Part shown: positions 33,879 to 45,880 of the stretch, piece after piece
How the letters are laid out: every line of letters begins with the position of its first letter
How positions within the stretch are numbered: position 1 is the first letter of the stretch
DNA from: Ceratotherium simum simum
Taxonomy: Eukaryota; Chordata; Mammalia; Perissodactyla; Rhinocerotidae
Assembly (NCBI RefSeq): GCF_000283155.1
Contig: NW_004454206.1
Span: forward strand, 16,347,012-16,411,011
Direction of reading: 5' to 3'
DNA length: 64,000 nt
Made by a program: the position numbers and the translations under genes
The notes under the pieces: model-generated
What the model saw: the letters and a program-made list of their open reading frames with translations, nothing else
Databases searched by the model: none
Told to the model about the DNA's origin: nothing

Positions 33879-36144
33879 CCTTTAACAATTCTGGAGAATG
33901 TAGTAATAATTAGTGTATGGAGAAGTCACATTTATAGATTACTAAAAAGTTTCACCACAAGCTCTTAAACAGAAGGCTCGATAAAACATTTATTTGCTTG
34001 ATTAAAACTACAATTCTGACATTTGTTTTTGTGTTCATGATTATTTTTAGACTTAGAAGGACTATTTTATGTAAAATAGATTCTATAACTGAAGCAACAT
34101 AGCTCTTAATTTCCCAACATTTATTTTATTATTTTTCGTCTCCACACTACTTAATAAATATTTGAGAGGAAATCATTTAGACCAAAATTCATCTTGGTCC
34201 TGACAACTTCAGGAAATAACCTTGAAAACAAATTCCTCTCAGAAAAAGTGCCCCTCACACAAAATATTGCAGAGTTGATTGCAGATATATATTTGTTAGG
34301 AGATGGCAGGGCGGAGCAGATACTATTTTATAGATATGGTGGAGTAACCTTTAAACTAAGATCTTTCAGAACTGGGCTGATTATCTCCGGAAAGTTTATC
34401 CAGGTCTCATATGCTTTCATTGAAAATCTAACCACCTCCACCCTGTCCCTCAAAGCCAAAGTTTATTGGAAGATTTAAGTAATCAAAATCTTCAGAATTT
34501 TGTACCATGTATAGGGGTATTTTATTTAATACCATTTAACAATGATATTACATATTTTCAGTAAAATGGAGAAATTAGTCACAAAGTTTGACAATACTGA
34601 TATTTCACACCATCAAATATCATTCCCACAAGAATGCCCTGTTATTGGTTTAGAACAATGATGCTTGATATTATAAAAAGTGAGAAGTGCTACCGTTCCT
34701 TATTTCTGATCTTCCCCCAGCTCTTTCATCAATCCTCCCCATCTCCATAGTTCTCTGATGTCGCGATGAGCAAATCCCCGGTGGTAAGGGAATGTCTCAT
34801 GGAGTAAGCAGTATTGATGTTTCTTCACATTGCAGGGCAAGAGCGGTGCTAAATCCCAGCCTGTTGTTCAACTCTCAGTCCTCCTTCTCCCAGTAACACA
34901 TCCATCCCAAGAAAGCATTCATCAAGACCAGAGGGGAATACGTATAATCTTTGTATAGTACAGTATTTAAAATGAAACTGCTTTTGGCCTGTGTGGTCTC
35001 AGTGGGTGCGAGGCGAAATTCAGGATGCTAACTCATCTCACGGCGAGTTTAATAAAGGGTGTCCTATAAAAAGCTAATTTCTTGCTGCTAAATTGCTTTC
35101 TAAGTAATGCTTGCTATTGCAGGAGACTCTTTCATAGCACTGACTCTAGGAGCCATGTTGGAAAGGCTAGATGTGCTTTGTGAGATGAAGGTAGGTTCCA
35201 GGTGGAATTCTTCTCCTTACGGGATGACGATGTGTATAACTAATATAGTCCTTGGAGACCAGTCTGCATGCGGTCGCTGGTATGGCACTGTTCAGCAGCC
35301 TGCTGCAGATAAGAATGAGTGATGATGCCCCAGATTTTAATGGAACTTTAGAGTACATGCAGCAGTGGGGTGCAGTCTTCAGCAAAGAAAAACGAGCTGA
35401 CTTGCAGGCATGAGAGGTCATCAAGAAAGATAAAGAAATAGGACATCCACTCTAGGCTAGGCAAGGCTTTTTAGCGGATATTATGGAAATAAGCAAGAAC
35501 CAATTTAATTTTTCTAATGCCACTCCATTTAACTTTAAAATACAAGGTCAAGGTACTGTGTTTTTCATGATGATTAAAGATTTGGAACACACTTTCTGTT
35601 GAACCCTACTGCATTTGTTTGGCAGAAAAGGAAAACGACAAGGAATAAAACTGGGATTAGAAAATAACAGGAACATGTTCTATCGACTGTCCAACACAGG
35701 TTTAAAATGAAAAGAAAGAAAAATAATTCTTACGGACACATTCATCCCTAACCTGACAGAGGGATTTATTTTCCTAAGGTCCTATTCCTTAAAGTTAGTT
35801 TGATCCCAGGATTGTAACATATCTATCTCTTTTTTAAAAATGCATGAATGAGGTCAATTGAGAATCACATATCCATGGATTGAACAGTAGAGTCCCTCTT
35901 CTGGCTGGAAGTTTGTTTTAACCAACATCATCTGGTAAACTGTTCGTCCTTAAATGTATTGAGAGAGATACAGATATTATAAAACTATTGTAGTTTGCAT
36001 CTTGTTGGTTTTGTCAGTTTCATGCCACCGATTCTCGACATGTAATATCTCAGATATATATAGTTAATATACTTTAGGAATAAAAACAACAGTACTTTAA
36101 GCATATGTATTTCTAGGTAGTGTTTCTGGATTTAAGGAGGGGTA
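33879..36144. other. Repeat-free unique sequence, possible conserved or transcribed elements
   Basis: No repeat is recognised over 2.2 kb. Between about 34690 and 35480 the base composition is more mixed and several CpGs survive. A splice-acceptor-like TTGCTATTGCAG ends at 35122 and a donor-like AAG|GTAGGT begins at 35191, giving a hypothetical 68-base exon. A 94-residue frame at 34194-34478 and a 71-residue frame at 35107-35322 have no domain I recognise. None is called as a gene. Confidence 0.4.
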
Positions 36145-36385
36145 ACTGTGGTATAGCACAAAAGATTTTGAACTTGAAGACAGAAGATATGTCTTTTCCA
36201 CAATTAGGTGTGTGACCTTAAATAAATTACTTAACTTCCTGAAGCTTAGTTTGTTTAGCTTTCTCTATAAAATGGAGTGCCCACTTATGTCTCAGGGTTA
36301 TTGCCAAAATTAAATAAAAATTAATAAGAAATTTAGAAACTGAAAAGTGCTATATGAGTTTAAAGCATTGTATTATTTTCTCTCT
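36145..36385 (+). repeat. MIR SINE
   Basis: GTGTGTGACCTTAAATAAAT, TACTTAACTTCCTGAAGCTT, TCTATAAAATGGAGTGCCC and CAGGGTTATTGCCAAAATTA follow the MIR order. Confidence 0.88.
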
Positions 36386-36789
36386 CTAGAATTTTTACCT
36401 AACTTTTCTTAGAGAATGGCTGAATGTAGAAAATTTGACCCCCAAGCAGCATTCGGCTTTAAGAGAAGTATGCTCATATCTTTATACAAAATACTTTGTT
36501 ATACATATATACCAAAACATAAGTTTTTTCAAATACTCTATATGTTTTTAAAGATTTAGTATGGGCAGGAGGAATTTTATCGGCTATGTTAAAGGGAAAA
36601 AAGTCTGTGGAAATGAAGATCATGAGAAAGAACTGGGTTGATTTAAGAACAGGAATATAAAACTTCAAAATATAAGCAAATGTGAAGTCAACTGATGGCA
36701 TATTTTTGTCTCACAAAATGGTTTATATTTTAAAAATTGTTTAGGTGAACAAAATAGATAAACCTAAATTCTATGTTTCTTCAAATCTA

Positions 36790-36905
36790 AGATTCACCAT
36801 TATTCATTCAGCAATTATTGGTCACCCACTTATTACACAAAAAGCACTGGGATGTGCTTGAGAAGAAATTAAGACCCTTTAAAAGCTATCTGGAATAGGC
36901 AAGGT
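36790..36905 (-). repeat. L2 LINE tail, reverse
   Basis: TTCATTCAGCAATTATTGGT, then AAAGCACTGGGATGTGCTTG. A short, diverged reverse L2 tail. Confidence 0.55.
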
Positions 36906-37064
36906 CAAGTTTTGCTTTGAAGAGCTCATATTTTCCAGTACTGTCCATCATAACATTAAGATCTTTTGCTGAAATCCTTACTCTGTGGGTGTATCTGCCT
37001 GGGGTGCTAAAATTGTTTAAAAACTTTATGATTCAGCGATTTTACTTAGTCATGTAACAAACAG

Positions 37065-37205
37065 TAGCTTTAGAGTTGGCGGAGACATTAGGTGTCATGT
37101 AGTTCAACCACTTCACCTAATTGACAAAGACATTGAGCTCCATTTCTCGAATTCAGTTATCTGGTTGATGATACATAATAGCAGAGCTAAATCAAGAACC
37201 TCTTG
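37065..37205 (-). repeat. MIR3-like fragment
   Basis: GTAGTTCAACCACTTCACCT, ACAAAGACATTGAGCTCC and TAGCAGAGCTAAATCAAGAA resemble reverse MIR3. Confidence 0.55.
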
Positions 37206-37514
37206 GGGTTAGAGTTTTTGTTTATGCATGACTTTGTTTGGGAATTAAAAACAGTGCCTGTTTGCTAAATTAAATTGAAAATTTGCTTTGCTCTGGGGGG
37301 AAAAACAACTACAAAAATAGACAACTTCCAAACTACAGGTCACAACAAACTAAAGAAATAATTTCTGTAAAAATAAAGTGTAACACTTTCTGTAGAGCCA
37401 GAAAGGCTTGGTAAAGAGGAGGATACAAAAATGTCTTAAGGGCTTACCATACATATGGAGAAAGCTAAGTAAATAAACCAGTTCCAAGAAAGCAAATTTT
37501 AATAGTAAGAACAA

Positions 37515-37640
37515 TAATATTGTAAGTAGTAAAGCTCTCACTTATTAATTGCCTATTATGGGCATAGTGACTAGATACTTTATATCTGCTTTCTCATTCC
37601 ATCCTCACTTTAAATCACATATAGGACAGATTACCTCTTC
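37515..37640 (-). repeat. MIR SINE 3' half
   Basis: AATTGCCTATTATGGGCATA, TTTATATCTGCTTTCTCATT and CCATCCTCACTTTAAATCAC follow reverse MIR order. Confidence 0.6.
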
Positions 37641-37782
37641 AATGAAAGGTCAATGAATGGAAAGGAAACACGTGGGCAAACTAAATTTAGGTATATTATG
37701 TTCACCATGTGGACTGTTGCTATCTATAGGACTAGGGCTCAGACCTTCATGGAAGACAAACAGAACTATCATCTCTATTCTT

Positions 37783-37972
37783 TTTTGTGTGTGTGTGAGG
37801 AAGACTGGCCCTGGGCTAACATCCCTGCTCATCTTCCTCTACTTTATGTGGGATGCCGCCACAGCATGGCTTGACAAGCAGTGTGACGGTGCGCGCCCGG
37901 GATCCGAACCGGCGAACCCCGGGCTGCCAAAGCGGAGCGAGGGCACTTAACCGCTGCGCCACTGGGCAGGCC
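37783..37972 (-). mobile_element. ERE-type tRNA-derived SINE, young copy, reverse
   Basis: Read on the minus strand it starts GGCCTGCCCAGTGGCGCAGC, with the B box GGTTCGGATCC at 37900-37910, and ends in CA-rich/A-rich tail sequence (GTGTGT...TTTT on the plus strand). CpGs are well kept. A perfect 17-bp duplication, CTATCATCTCTATTCTT, lies at 37766-37782 and 37973-37989. It is shorter than the copy at 26190, with part of the 3' region missing. The open frames on both strands here are SINE artefacts. Confidence 0.97.
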
Positions 37973-38479
37973 CTATCATCTCTATTCTTGAAAAAAACTA
38001 AGGCCCTGGACATACCTGTGCTGCTTATAGACTAGAATGTGAGATAAAGGGACACAAGGTTTCATCATGGATTTAACAAACTGCAACAATTTTTTAATTT
38101 TGAGATTGAGAAGTTTAACTAACTAACTTGAGAGTTTTCCCTGCTGGATATAAAGATGATATGTTACCTTCTATAACCTTGATGAGGGAAAAAATCAGTG
38201 TTTCTCCCAGCCCTAGAAGGTGGATGACCATGAAGGGCTCTGTTCTTTTGTGAAGAGATTCAAGCCTCTCAATGCCCTTTTAGTAGTTTACTCAATATTC
38301 ACCAAGAAAAGTAGATGAGATTGTTTTTGCAGACCCTTCTAAGGATAATTTATTCTGATGAGCAGAAACATAACTTTTAGTGCATAAATTGTTCCCTTTG
38401 TGCCCTTTGTGATAAACATCACCATAGAGAACAAACACGAAGTAATGACATTGAATTAAAAGACACCAGAGAGGCAACA

Positions 38480-38760
38480 GTGACCGGCATTTATTAAAGA
38501 GGACAATGTAAACAGATGTGCCTTGTATCCGCTCTGAAGATGAACAGGCAGGGTCAGGCTTCGCCCATCATGGTGGGCAGAAGGTTCTTCAAATGGAAAT
38601 CCCCAGTCATGGTGCTGCTGTACCCAGAAACGAACAGCTTGCGGAAATCTCCTCTTTCCTTGTACATGCCAAACTGCTTGCCATATTCTATCACAGGGTT
38701 TAGTTTTCAGGGAACGAGACCAAGAAATCGTGATCTCAATTCCTAATTAACCCTCAGAAT
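38480..38760 (-). pseudogene. Probable processed pseudogene, parent gene not identified
   Basis: On the minus strand, 38700-38554 reads 48 sense codons and a stop. The peptide includes IEYGKQFGMYKERGDFRKLF and ends NLLPTMMGEA, with a balanced, protein-like composition. An AATAAA signal follows at 38495-38490, about 60 bases after the stop, as in a short 3' UTR. An in-frame TGA at about 38712-38714 breaks the frame upstream, and no start codon context precedes it. No clear poly(A) tail or flanking duplication is visible, so an old retrocopy is inferred. I could not recognise the parent protein. A genuine terminal exon of a gene on the minus strand is the alternative. Confidence 0.4.
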
Positions 38761-39319
38761 CTCTCAGAATGGTAAGTGCATGACAGTCTTCACTTTTGTG
38801 TAGTTTGGAAATGGGAATTGATCACACAAAGTATTTTTCAAGCCACTGTTTTAGATTCATATAATATAAATGAAACCATGTCAGACTAGCATAGTCATGT
38901 ATTTATACTTCACAGATAAGTACTCAATAAATAGTGGATTAAATCAACAGAATTGATTTTTCCTCTGATTTCAAAAATATCATCTAAGACAAGCTTATTG
39001 AAGTTGTCACTGTTCTTTCTGAACCTTTGTTGTGCCAGGAGGAACAGATGGCAAAATCAAAAATGATTAGAGAATCAGTGGGGTGGGGGTGAGAATGAGG
39101 GGCCTGCCCAGTGTGACCTGCTAGCATCTTCCCTGAGCAGTATGTTAACCCATGACAATTTTAGAAACCTGAACCCCTAAGTTGCTTGACTTCCCAAGAC
39201 ACACCTGATGCTTCCTGCTCTGATTTTCAAATATATCTGACTCTTGTTTTTTCAGCAGTATTCTGTGGTCTGTTCATTCCAAAACTCAAGGATCAAATTT
39301 TAAAATGCAAATGAAAGCA
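38761..39319. other. Unique sequence
   Basis: No gene or named repeat. Confidence 0.45.
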
Positions 39320-39560
39320 TCCTTTTTTCCCCCTTTCTAATTCTTTTTTGTTCTATTGAGGTATAATTTACATGCAATAAAATTCACCCCTTTTAAAGGT
39401 ATACAGTTTGATGAGTTTTGACAAATGTTACGTAGTCATGTAACCACTACCACAATCAAGATAGAGAAGATTTTCATCACCTCAAAAAGTTGCCTCCTAC
39501 CTCCATTGCAGTCAGACTCCTCCCTACCCAGACGCTGGCAAACACTGATATGTAAAGTTA
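39320..39560 (-). repeat. Old L1 (L1M) 3' end
   Basis: TCTATTGAGGTATAATTTAC, ATGCAATAAAATTCACCCC, AGTCATGTAACCACTACCAC and AATCAAGATAGAGAAGATTT are the reverse L1M 3' end. Confidence 0.85.
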
Positions 39561-39755
39561 CTTTTAATCTGAAAAGCATTATATGTACATATATGGTGGT
39601 GTCATGTATATGTATTGTGGTGTCAGTGATAATAATAACTCTTCACTGGATCTCTCTCTTTTTTGAGCATCTATATGTACCAGTCTGTATGTAATGCATT
39701 ATGCTATAGCCACTCCCCTGAAGGGATGAACTAGTGGAAGAGACAGATAAATGGG

Positions 39756-39934
39756 CAGCCCTGTCTAATAGAACATTCTGCAATGTTAGAAATGCTCTAT
39801 AATGTGGCTATTGAGCACTTGAAATGTGCCTAGTGGGAAGGAGGGACTGAATTTTTAACTTCATTTAATTTTAATTAATTTAAATTTATATAGCCACATG
39901 TAGCTAGAGGCTAGTAATCTATTGGAAAGCACAG
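39756..39934 (+). mobile_element. hAT-Charlie MITE
   Basis: Starts CAGCCCTGTCTAATAGAACA, contains TGTGGCTATTGAGCACTTGA and TATAGCCACATGTAGCTAGA, and ends TATTGGAAAGCACAG. It belongs to the same family as the elements at 10723 and 13260. Flanks do not match as an 8-bp duplication. Confidence 0.8.
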
Positions 39935-42900
39935 ATTCTATACAATGTGATAATTTGATATGTTATAAAGCAAGAATTTAACCAAGGGCTAAAATTTGAA
40001 CATCATCAGGGTTATTGGTGTTACCTCATACAGAGTAACCTTATATAATAGAAAAAAAGAAATTCCTTTGAATAGCCAAAGACCTGAGAAAGTTTTCTTC
40101 TCAAGGGAACACGCATTGACTCTTACATTCAAAATATGTAAGAACTGGCCTTTAAGGGTAATTCATGAGAACTTCCTTTGGGTTTCTCATGCCTATTTTA
40201 GACGTAAATGTCTAATTTTAGGTGGAACCGTATAGATGGCTGTTTTTATGTGGTTCAGCATTTCATGTAGTTCAACCTATTATTTGTTCTGATAAAAACA
40301 CAGATTAAGTAGAATTCATCTAAGTTATCAGAATAAATTTTATCTTCATAGTATAGAAGGCATTTACAGTGTTTTAAATGTTCACTTTATAAAAGGTCCC
40401 CAGTACTACACAACTCTGGCTCTCGTAGTCTGCCAATCATGTATCCGAAAGCCATTTTTATATCTGTTTCTAACTGTACACAGATTTTTCAAGATACACA
40501 ATTGGAAATTGCATTCTGGTTATCTGTTTGAAGAGGTTTTAACCATCTGGTCATTATGGGGTCACATAATGTGGAGAGATCTCCAACCCAAAAAGTATTT
40601 ATTCAAAATTGTAACTTTCTTCTGAGGAAAAAAAGTCTCTAATTCTGGATTTTGAATACCCATTATCCATATAATTGTGGTGAGAATTTGCAACTAATAG
40701 AAACACATTCTATGGAGGAACAAATTGAAAAGGAACATGGTTCTGAGTGAAATTCTACTTCAGGCAGTGTTGCTATTGAAACCGTCATGATAATTTTATC
40801 CCATATGATCCCTAAGCTATTTCAGAGCCAATTTTCATCCATTAGGAACTCGTTCCACCCACTGGCCATTCATTATCACAGTATAATATAGAACACTCTC
40901 TGGTGTTCAAGAAGTAACTTCTTAACCGATTGACTCTAGATCTTTGCCTTTGCAAATTCCTTCTTTTCCTGGACACAGCAAAAGGGATTGTTTTAAAATT
41001 GTCCCATGAGTCCCTAGACTTAGTCTAGAAAAGTAGAGCTAACAGTATTGTAATAGTTTTTCTGTGTTAGAAATGACCAATCATTTAAATTAGAATAATT
41101 TAGACGCTTTTCCTTTTATATTTTTTCTATTTTGAAGCTAATGGCCATTCAGTTATTAAGGTTAGCCATACTCAAAAGGGTAAATCCACACTCAAATGGT
41201 ATCATTTTGCTTTATTTTTATGCAATGCTTTATATTTATATTACATGAATACATAAGATGGTATTGCTATTACTTCTAGTCAGGATAAATTTCTCGTGGA
41301 AACATCTATACTTTTTATCCGTATGTTGGATGTAGGTAAAGAAATACCTTTAAGAGGTTGTCTATTTATTTGATGACATTGTAAATTCCAGGCAATTCAA
41401 CACTAAAATTAATGAATAACTACTTTAAATGGAATAGTGTAGAGTCAGCAATTAGTACTATGGATTGCCTAAAAAGCTAAACATTAAAGCATTTTACCAT
41501 TGGTTTGTTGATGCCTTTGCTTGCACTTCTCTGAATAGACTTGATATTTTTTATTTATATTAATAATTATCAGAGTCAGCTCTCTGCTTTCAGGCAGGAA
41601 ATATTTACCAGTAATTCCCCTGTGAGCAAAGTGAGGAGATAAATTGAGCATGTCTCAAATGTATACATAATGTCAAAATGTACAAAAAATGTCTTTGAGG
41701 GAGAACTAATGTCCTTATACTCATCTTCTGTCAGCATGGTATAACTATGTGGAGAGACAAATAATGCTATTGACTAAATACTTTGTTTTTAAAATATAAG
41801 GAGATTTCACAGTTTATGTATTGCAGAATTTGTAAGTACTCTTTTGTGCCTTTGAGTTTGCCAGTGAAATTTTTATGAAGGCAGAACTTTTTATCTGTTT
41901 TAATGAAATTATAAGCCTCCTGTGAATTCTTTCATTAATTTTATTCTGGAGGAAATCTGACCAGGTTAAGGAAATCAGGTCAGGTTAAGACGTGATGCCA
42001 GCGGGAAGGCTCAGCTACACACTGTGATTTAAAATAGGAAAAAGATACTGAGTTTTTTTTTTTTTAATCAGCCTTTCTGTTTTTTAACTACTATGCAATA
42101 CCATCTTCATATCCCCTCCATTCCATCAAAATGTGTTTACAGGTATGCATTTAATTAATGCTTTTTTGTGATGATATTAAAATTATATTCATCTGTCAGG
42201 CTGTCTGGGATAAAGTACACAGTCATATTAACTGTCTAAGCAAATATGCCCACACATATTGACAATGTTTACCATTTATCGTGTGAATGAAAAGCAATGT
42301 AAATATCCTTTGTTCTATTAAGGAAGTCCCACATTTCAATCAGATTTTGTCTGTATTTGTATAATGCTAGAGCTTCTGAAATTTTTAAAGTAACAGATAT
42401 TTTTGTGTTTTTAAGTATTTGAGTACTTAAAATCATGGGAAAAAATAACTTGGCTAATATAGAAAATTTCTTTCTCTTCATTTTGTTATATTAAAATGTA
42501 ATTGTTGTCAAACTGATGAATAGTAGTAGATTATCTAAACCCTGCACTCGTGCATTGTGGTGCTGGGTTTTTTCTCATCCTCTCGCTGAATGGAATAGGA
42601 GTTCACTTCAGAACCATCCATGCTTCGCTGTCCACCACCTTCTCATGGATGTAGTGTGAATGAATAGATGAATTCCATAAAGTGCTTTAAGATCTTTGGA
42701 GAAAGATACTCTCTGAATAATTATTCTTAACTCCCATATGCTCTTATGATATAAACTATTCTGCCAGGAAATCCTTTTTAGGGATTATCGCTTAAAATGA
42801 AATTTTCGTTATTAAAAGCAGGAAGAATATACATCCACTGACAGACTAAAATATGCTTTAGGCAACTGCTTTTAAATATGCAGAAATCTTGAACTATGGA

Positions 42901-43130
42901 GCCATCCATGCCTGAAAATACTAAGCAATACTGAATATTGGTGGAAAATATAGAATATTAATTATTGCATTAGGTTGTGATAAAAAAGCCATGTGCCCTT
43001 TAAATAGGTGCACTTATCTTTATTCTAGAGATATATAACTTTAGGCTTAAAAAAGTACAAATAGAATTATTTTATGGCTCTGAAATTAAAGTATGCTTAA
43101 TTCACTCAATTGACAACAATGAGTCTTTAA
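39935..43130. other. Repeat-poor AT-rich unique sequence
   Basis: About 3.2 kb with no gene, RNA gene or recognised repeat, apart from a T run at 42053-42065. Confidence 0.5.
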
Positions 43131-43308
43131 AGAGGTAGTTCTCAATCTTAGCTACATGTTGGGAATCACCTAGGAAGCTCTAAATAATAGGTATGCCTAG
43201 GACCCACTTGTAGAAATTCTGATTTAATTTGTTGGCATGAGGCTTGGGAATGGGAATTTTTTAAAGCTTCCTATAGTGAGTCCAGTGTGCAACCTAGGTT
43301 GACCTGAG
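43131..43308 (+). mobile_element. MER20-type hAT-Charlie MITE, diverged
   Basis: GGTAGTTCTCAATCTTAGCT, TTGGGAATCACCTAGGAAGC, AATTCTGATTTAATTTGTTG and ACCTAGGTTGACCTGAGC keep the MER20 order. The ends are eroded. Confidence 0.8.
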
Positions 43309-43339
43309 CTAAACCTAAGAGCGTGAAGGACGTAATAAT

Positions 43340-43445
43340 CAGTTGATCCAATACCCGCATTTTGTAGATGAAGACCGTAAGACCCAAGAGGGCAAGCTGA
43401 CCACTCCAGGATTGCATACACAAATGATGCAAGATCCAGTATAAA
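43340..43445 (-). repeat. MIR3-like fragment
   Basis: TTTGTAGATGAAGACCGTAA, GACCCAAGAGGGCAAGCTGA and CAAATGATGCAAGATCCAG resemble reverse MIR3. Confidence 0.5.
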
Positions 43446-43784
43446 GGGTGGCTTGTTGATTCTAGCCAATGTAGGCCTCGGAATTAGGGTTCACCCAGTT
43501 CCGGCACCTCTTCGCAGAAGTACTTGCCCGAGATTCTTCTAATTGAATCATTATGAGGGCAAAAAAAAAAAAAAGATTAAATGAAAAGAATTGAACCCAC
43601 ACTGTGGAATGGAAGATAAAAAGTTTACAAGTTGTAAATGATGAATATCCATGGAAGTGTACTACCCTTCCCTTTCCCCTTGGTACGGATGATGTCATGG
43701 TATGGATGTAGTTAGAGTTGTTTCTCAGTGTTAATTCTGGTTTTGAGACAGTTCATCATTTATTATCCTGGCTTATTATCTACT

Positions 43785-43925
43785 TATGCATTCATTTATT
43801 CACTCATTCACTAATTTATTCAACATATTGTTATTGTTTGGGGTCTGCTGGGTGCAGAGAACTCTATTTGATGCTAAGGATACTGTAGTGACCGAGAAAT
43901 AGTCCTGAAGTTGAAGGAATCAAGC
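43785..43925 (-). repeat. L2 LINE tail, reverse
   Basis: CATTCATTTATTCACTCATT, GGGGTCTGCTGGGTGCAGAG and TAGTGACCGAGAAATAGTCC give the reverse L2 tail order. Confidence 0.7.
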
Positions 43926-45880
43926 CTTCCACTTACTATCTTTTATTACAGCTGATATAAAATCGAAGGCCCATATATTTTCTTAGTTAGCAATTGCTCA
44001 AAATTAAGGGCTTAAAGTATGGATTTTGATTCAACTAGAGAAAGTTCTGCAACTATGTTTCCATTGACCTTGCTATTTTCATTCCTAATTCCCAATATAT
44101 AAATCTACAAAATTTAGGGTTTAGAAATAGTGCGATGTTCTCTGTAGTTTGCCTTTTGAATGGTGTTTGGAGTTCATTATGGTCTCTTCGAGTTCAGAGT
44201 GATGACCACTAAATAAACAATGTTCAAAGACTAAATTGTTTCTAGAAGATTCTCTCAAATTTTCTACAGTTGTTTTCCCTGTGGATGTTTCCTGATAGTG
44301 ATTTTAGTTATCCTGAGTAGAAAGATGTTGATGAGCCTCGCTTTACCTCCTCAAAGTGTTGATATAAGATTCGTACTTACTCTATGTTGATTACGTTAGC
44401 ACTAGCACTCTTGACAAAATTCTAATGCACATTATTTTCCTTTTTCCAATTCTTTTTATGCCATCGTGTTCTTTAGCAGTAATAAAACCATCGTCAATTC
44501 ACTTTTGTTAAGGATCTCAGCAGCAATGTTTGTAAATTTTTTAATGTGATTTGAAGTTCTTTTTTGTCCTTCATATGTTTTTCTGTTTCTCAGCAAGGAA
44601 AATTTAGGCAAAAGAAGAAATGATAATCAAATGCCATGTGTACTACTGTGGGTGTCATTAGTGGTACAGAGAGAAATAGAGAATAGTGGCAAAGATGCAT
44701 TTAACAAGTAAATGAGGTCTTTAGATTCACCATGGATGCTGCCGGTTCTATGAAAGGTATTTAACACGTAAGTGCAAAGTTGTGCTGAATCACATTTGGC
44801 TTTAACCTTTAGCGAATGTGAAAATATGTAACTGTGTGGTGGAGTGCGCAAAAAAGAAAACTCATTTTTCTTAATTATCATCAATTAACATTTACTGAGT
44901 GACTACCCATGAGAGAAATTTCATTTGCTCTTTAACAGAGCTAGTTATTTGCACTCTCATTCCTCCTTGCTCCTCCTTTTCGGCCTCCCTTTCTTGCCTT
45001 CTGTTCAACGAAGAAAAATATCTACAGCAACTTCTGGTTAGCCAGTGCTGGACTCTCCTGTAAAATCTCCAAAGATGTGCTAGAAATTATCCACAAAATG
45101 CATAACTTTTCAATTTTTGTTTGCATTTTATTTTTCTTATTAGAAAATTCGTTTTTTTCTTATTATAGAATTTGAAAAAGTGGGAAAGCGCACTGAAGAC
45201 AAATCAGGTATAATCCTACAAACTCACTGACATTTTTGTGTATTTTCTTTCATGTTTCTAATGCATTCATTATGCTAAGGTATCTTTTCAACCGTTAGAG
45301 TATTCACTGGTGATTTTAAAATCTTTGTACTTATTTTTCACCCTGTGGACTTACTTTACTACCTCTTGTCCCTCTGCCATAGATGAATAAATAAATAGTT
45401 CAGTAAATAAATACAAATTTCATAACTTACACATGTAACTTGGGACTTCAGGAATGCTGTCCTCTCCCCCGAGTCACAAATGAGTTGAGAAGCACTGTAA
45501 GGAAAGATACCAGTGGTATTGCCCACGCTGTTCACAATTCACCATCATTACCAAAGAACTCTTTGGAGCTTCAAAGAAATATCTGTGACCCCTTTGAATT
45601 CTTTAACTTCTCTTGAGATAAAGAAGTTCACTTTGAGAACCAGGTACAAGTAAATTTCCTAACTTGGCCTTTTAAACCTGTTAAAGCAGATCCATTGAAA
45701 TTTTGTGGGCACAAGATTGCAATGAAGAAATCAACAGGGAGAAATTCATTTCCTTGTACATGTCTAGTTAATCTAGAGTGCTGAGGTGGGATAGAAAGCA
45801 AGGGCCTACTTCTGGGTATCTTGAAGTAAAACAGTTTCTGAGGGCTAATGGCATTCCAATGTTGTATAAATGACTGATTT
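43926..45880. other. Unique AT-rich sequence
   Basis: No gene or named repeat. An A run lies at 43561-43574 just upstream. Confidence 0.5.

Noticed and set aside
34194..34478. 94-residue frame as a possible exon
   Set aside because: No domain, no flanking splice signals of note, and no paralogue recognised.
37650..38035. Several open frames on both strands
   Set aside because: All overlap the reverse ERE SINE and its flanks.
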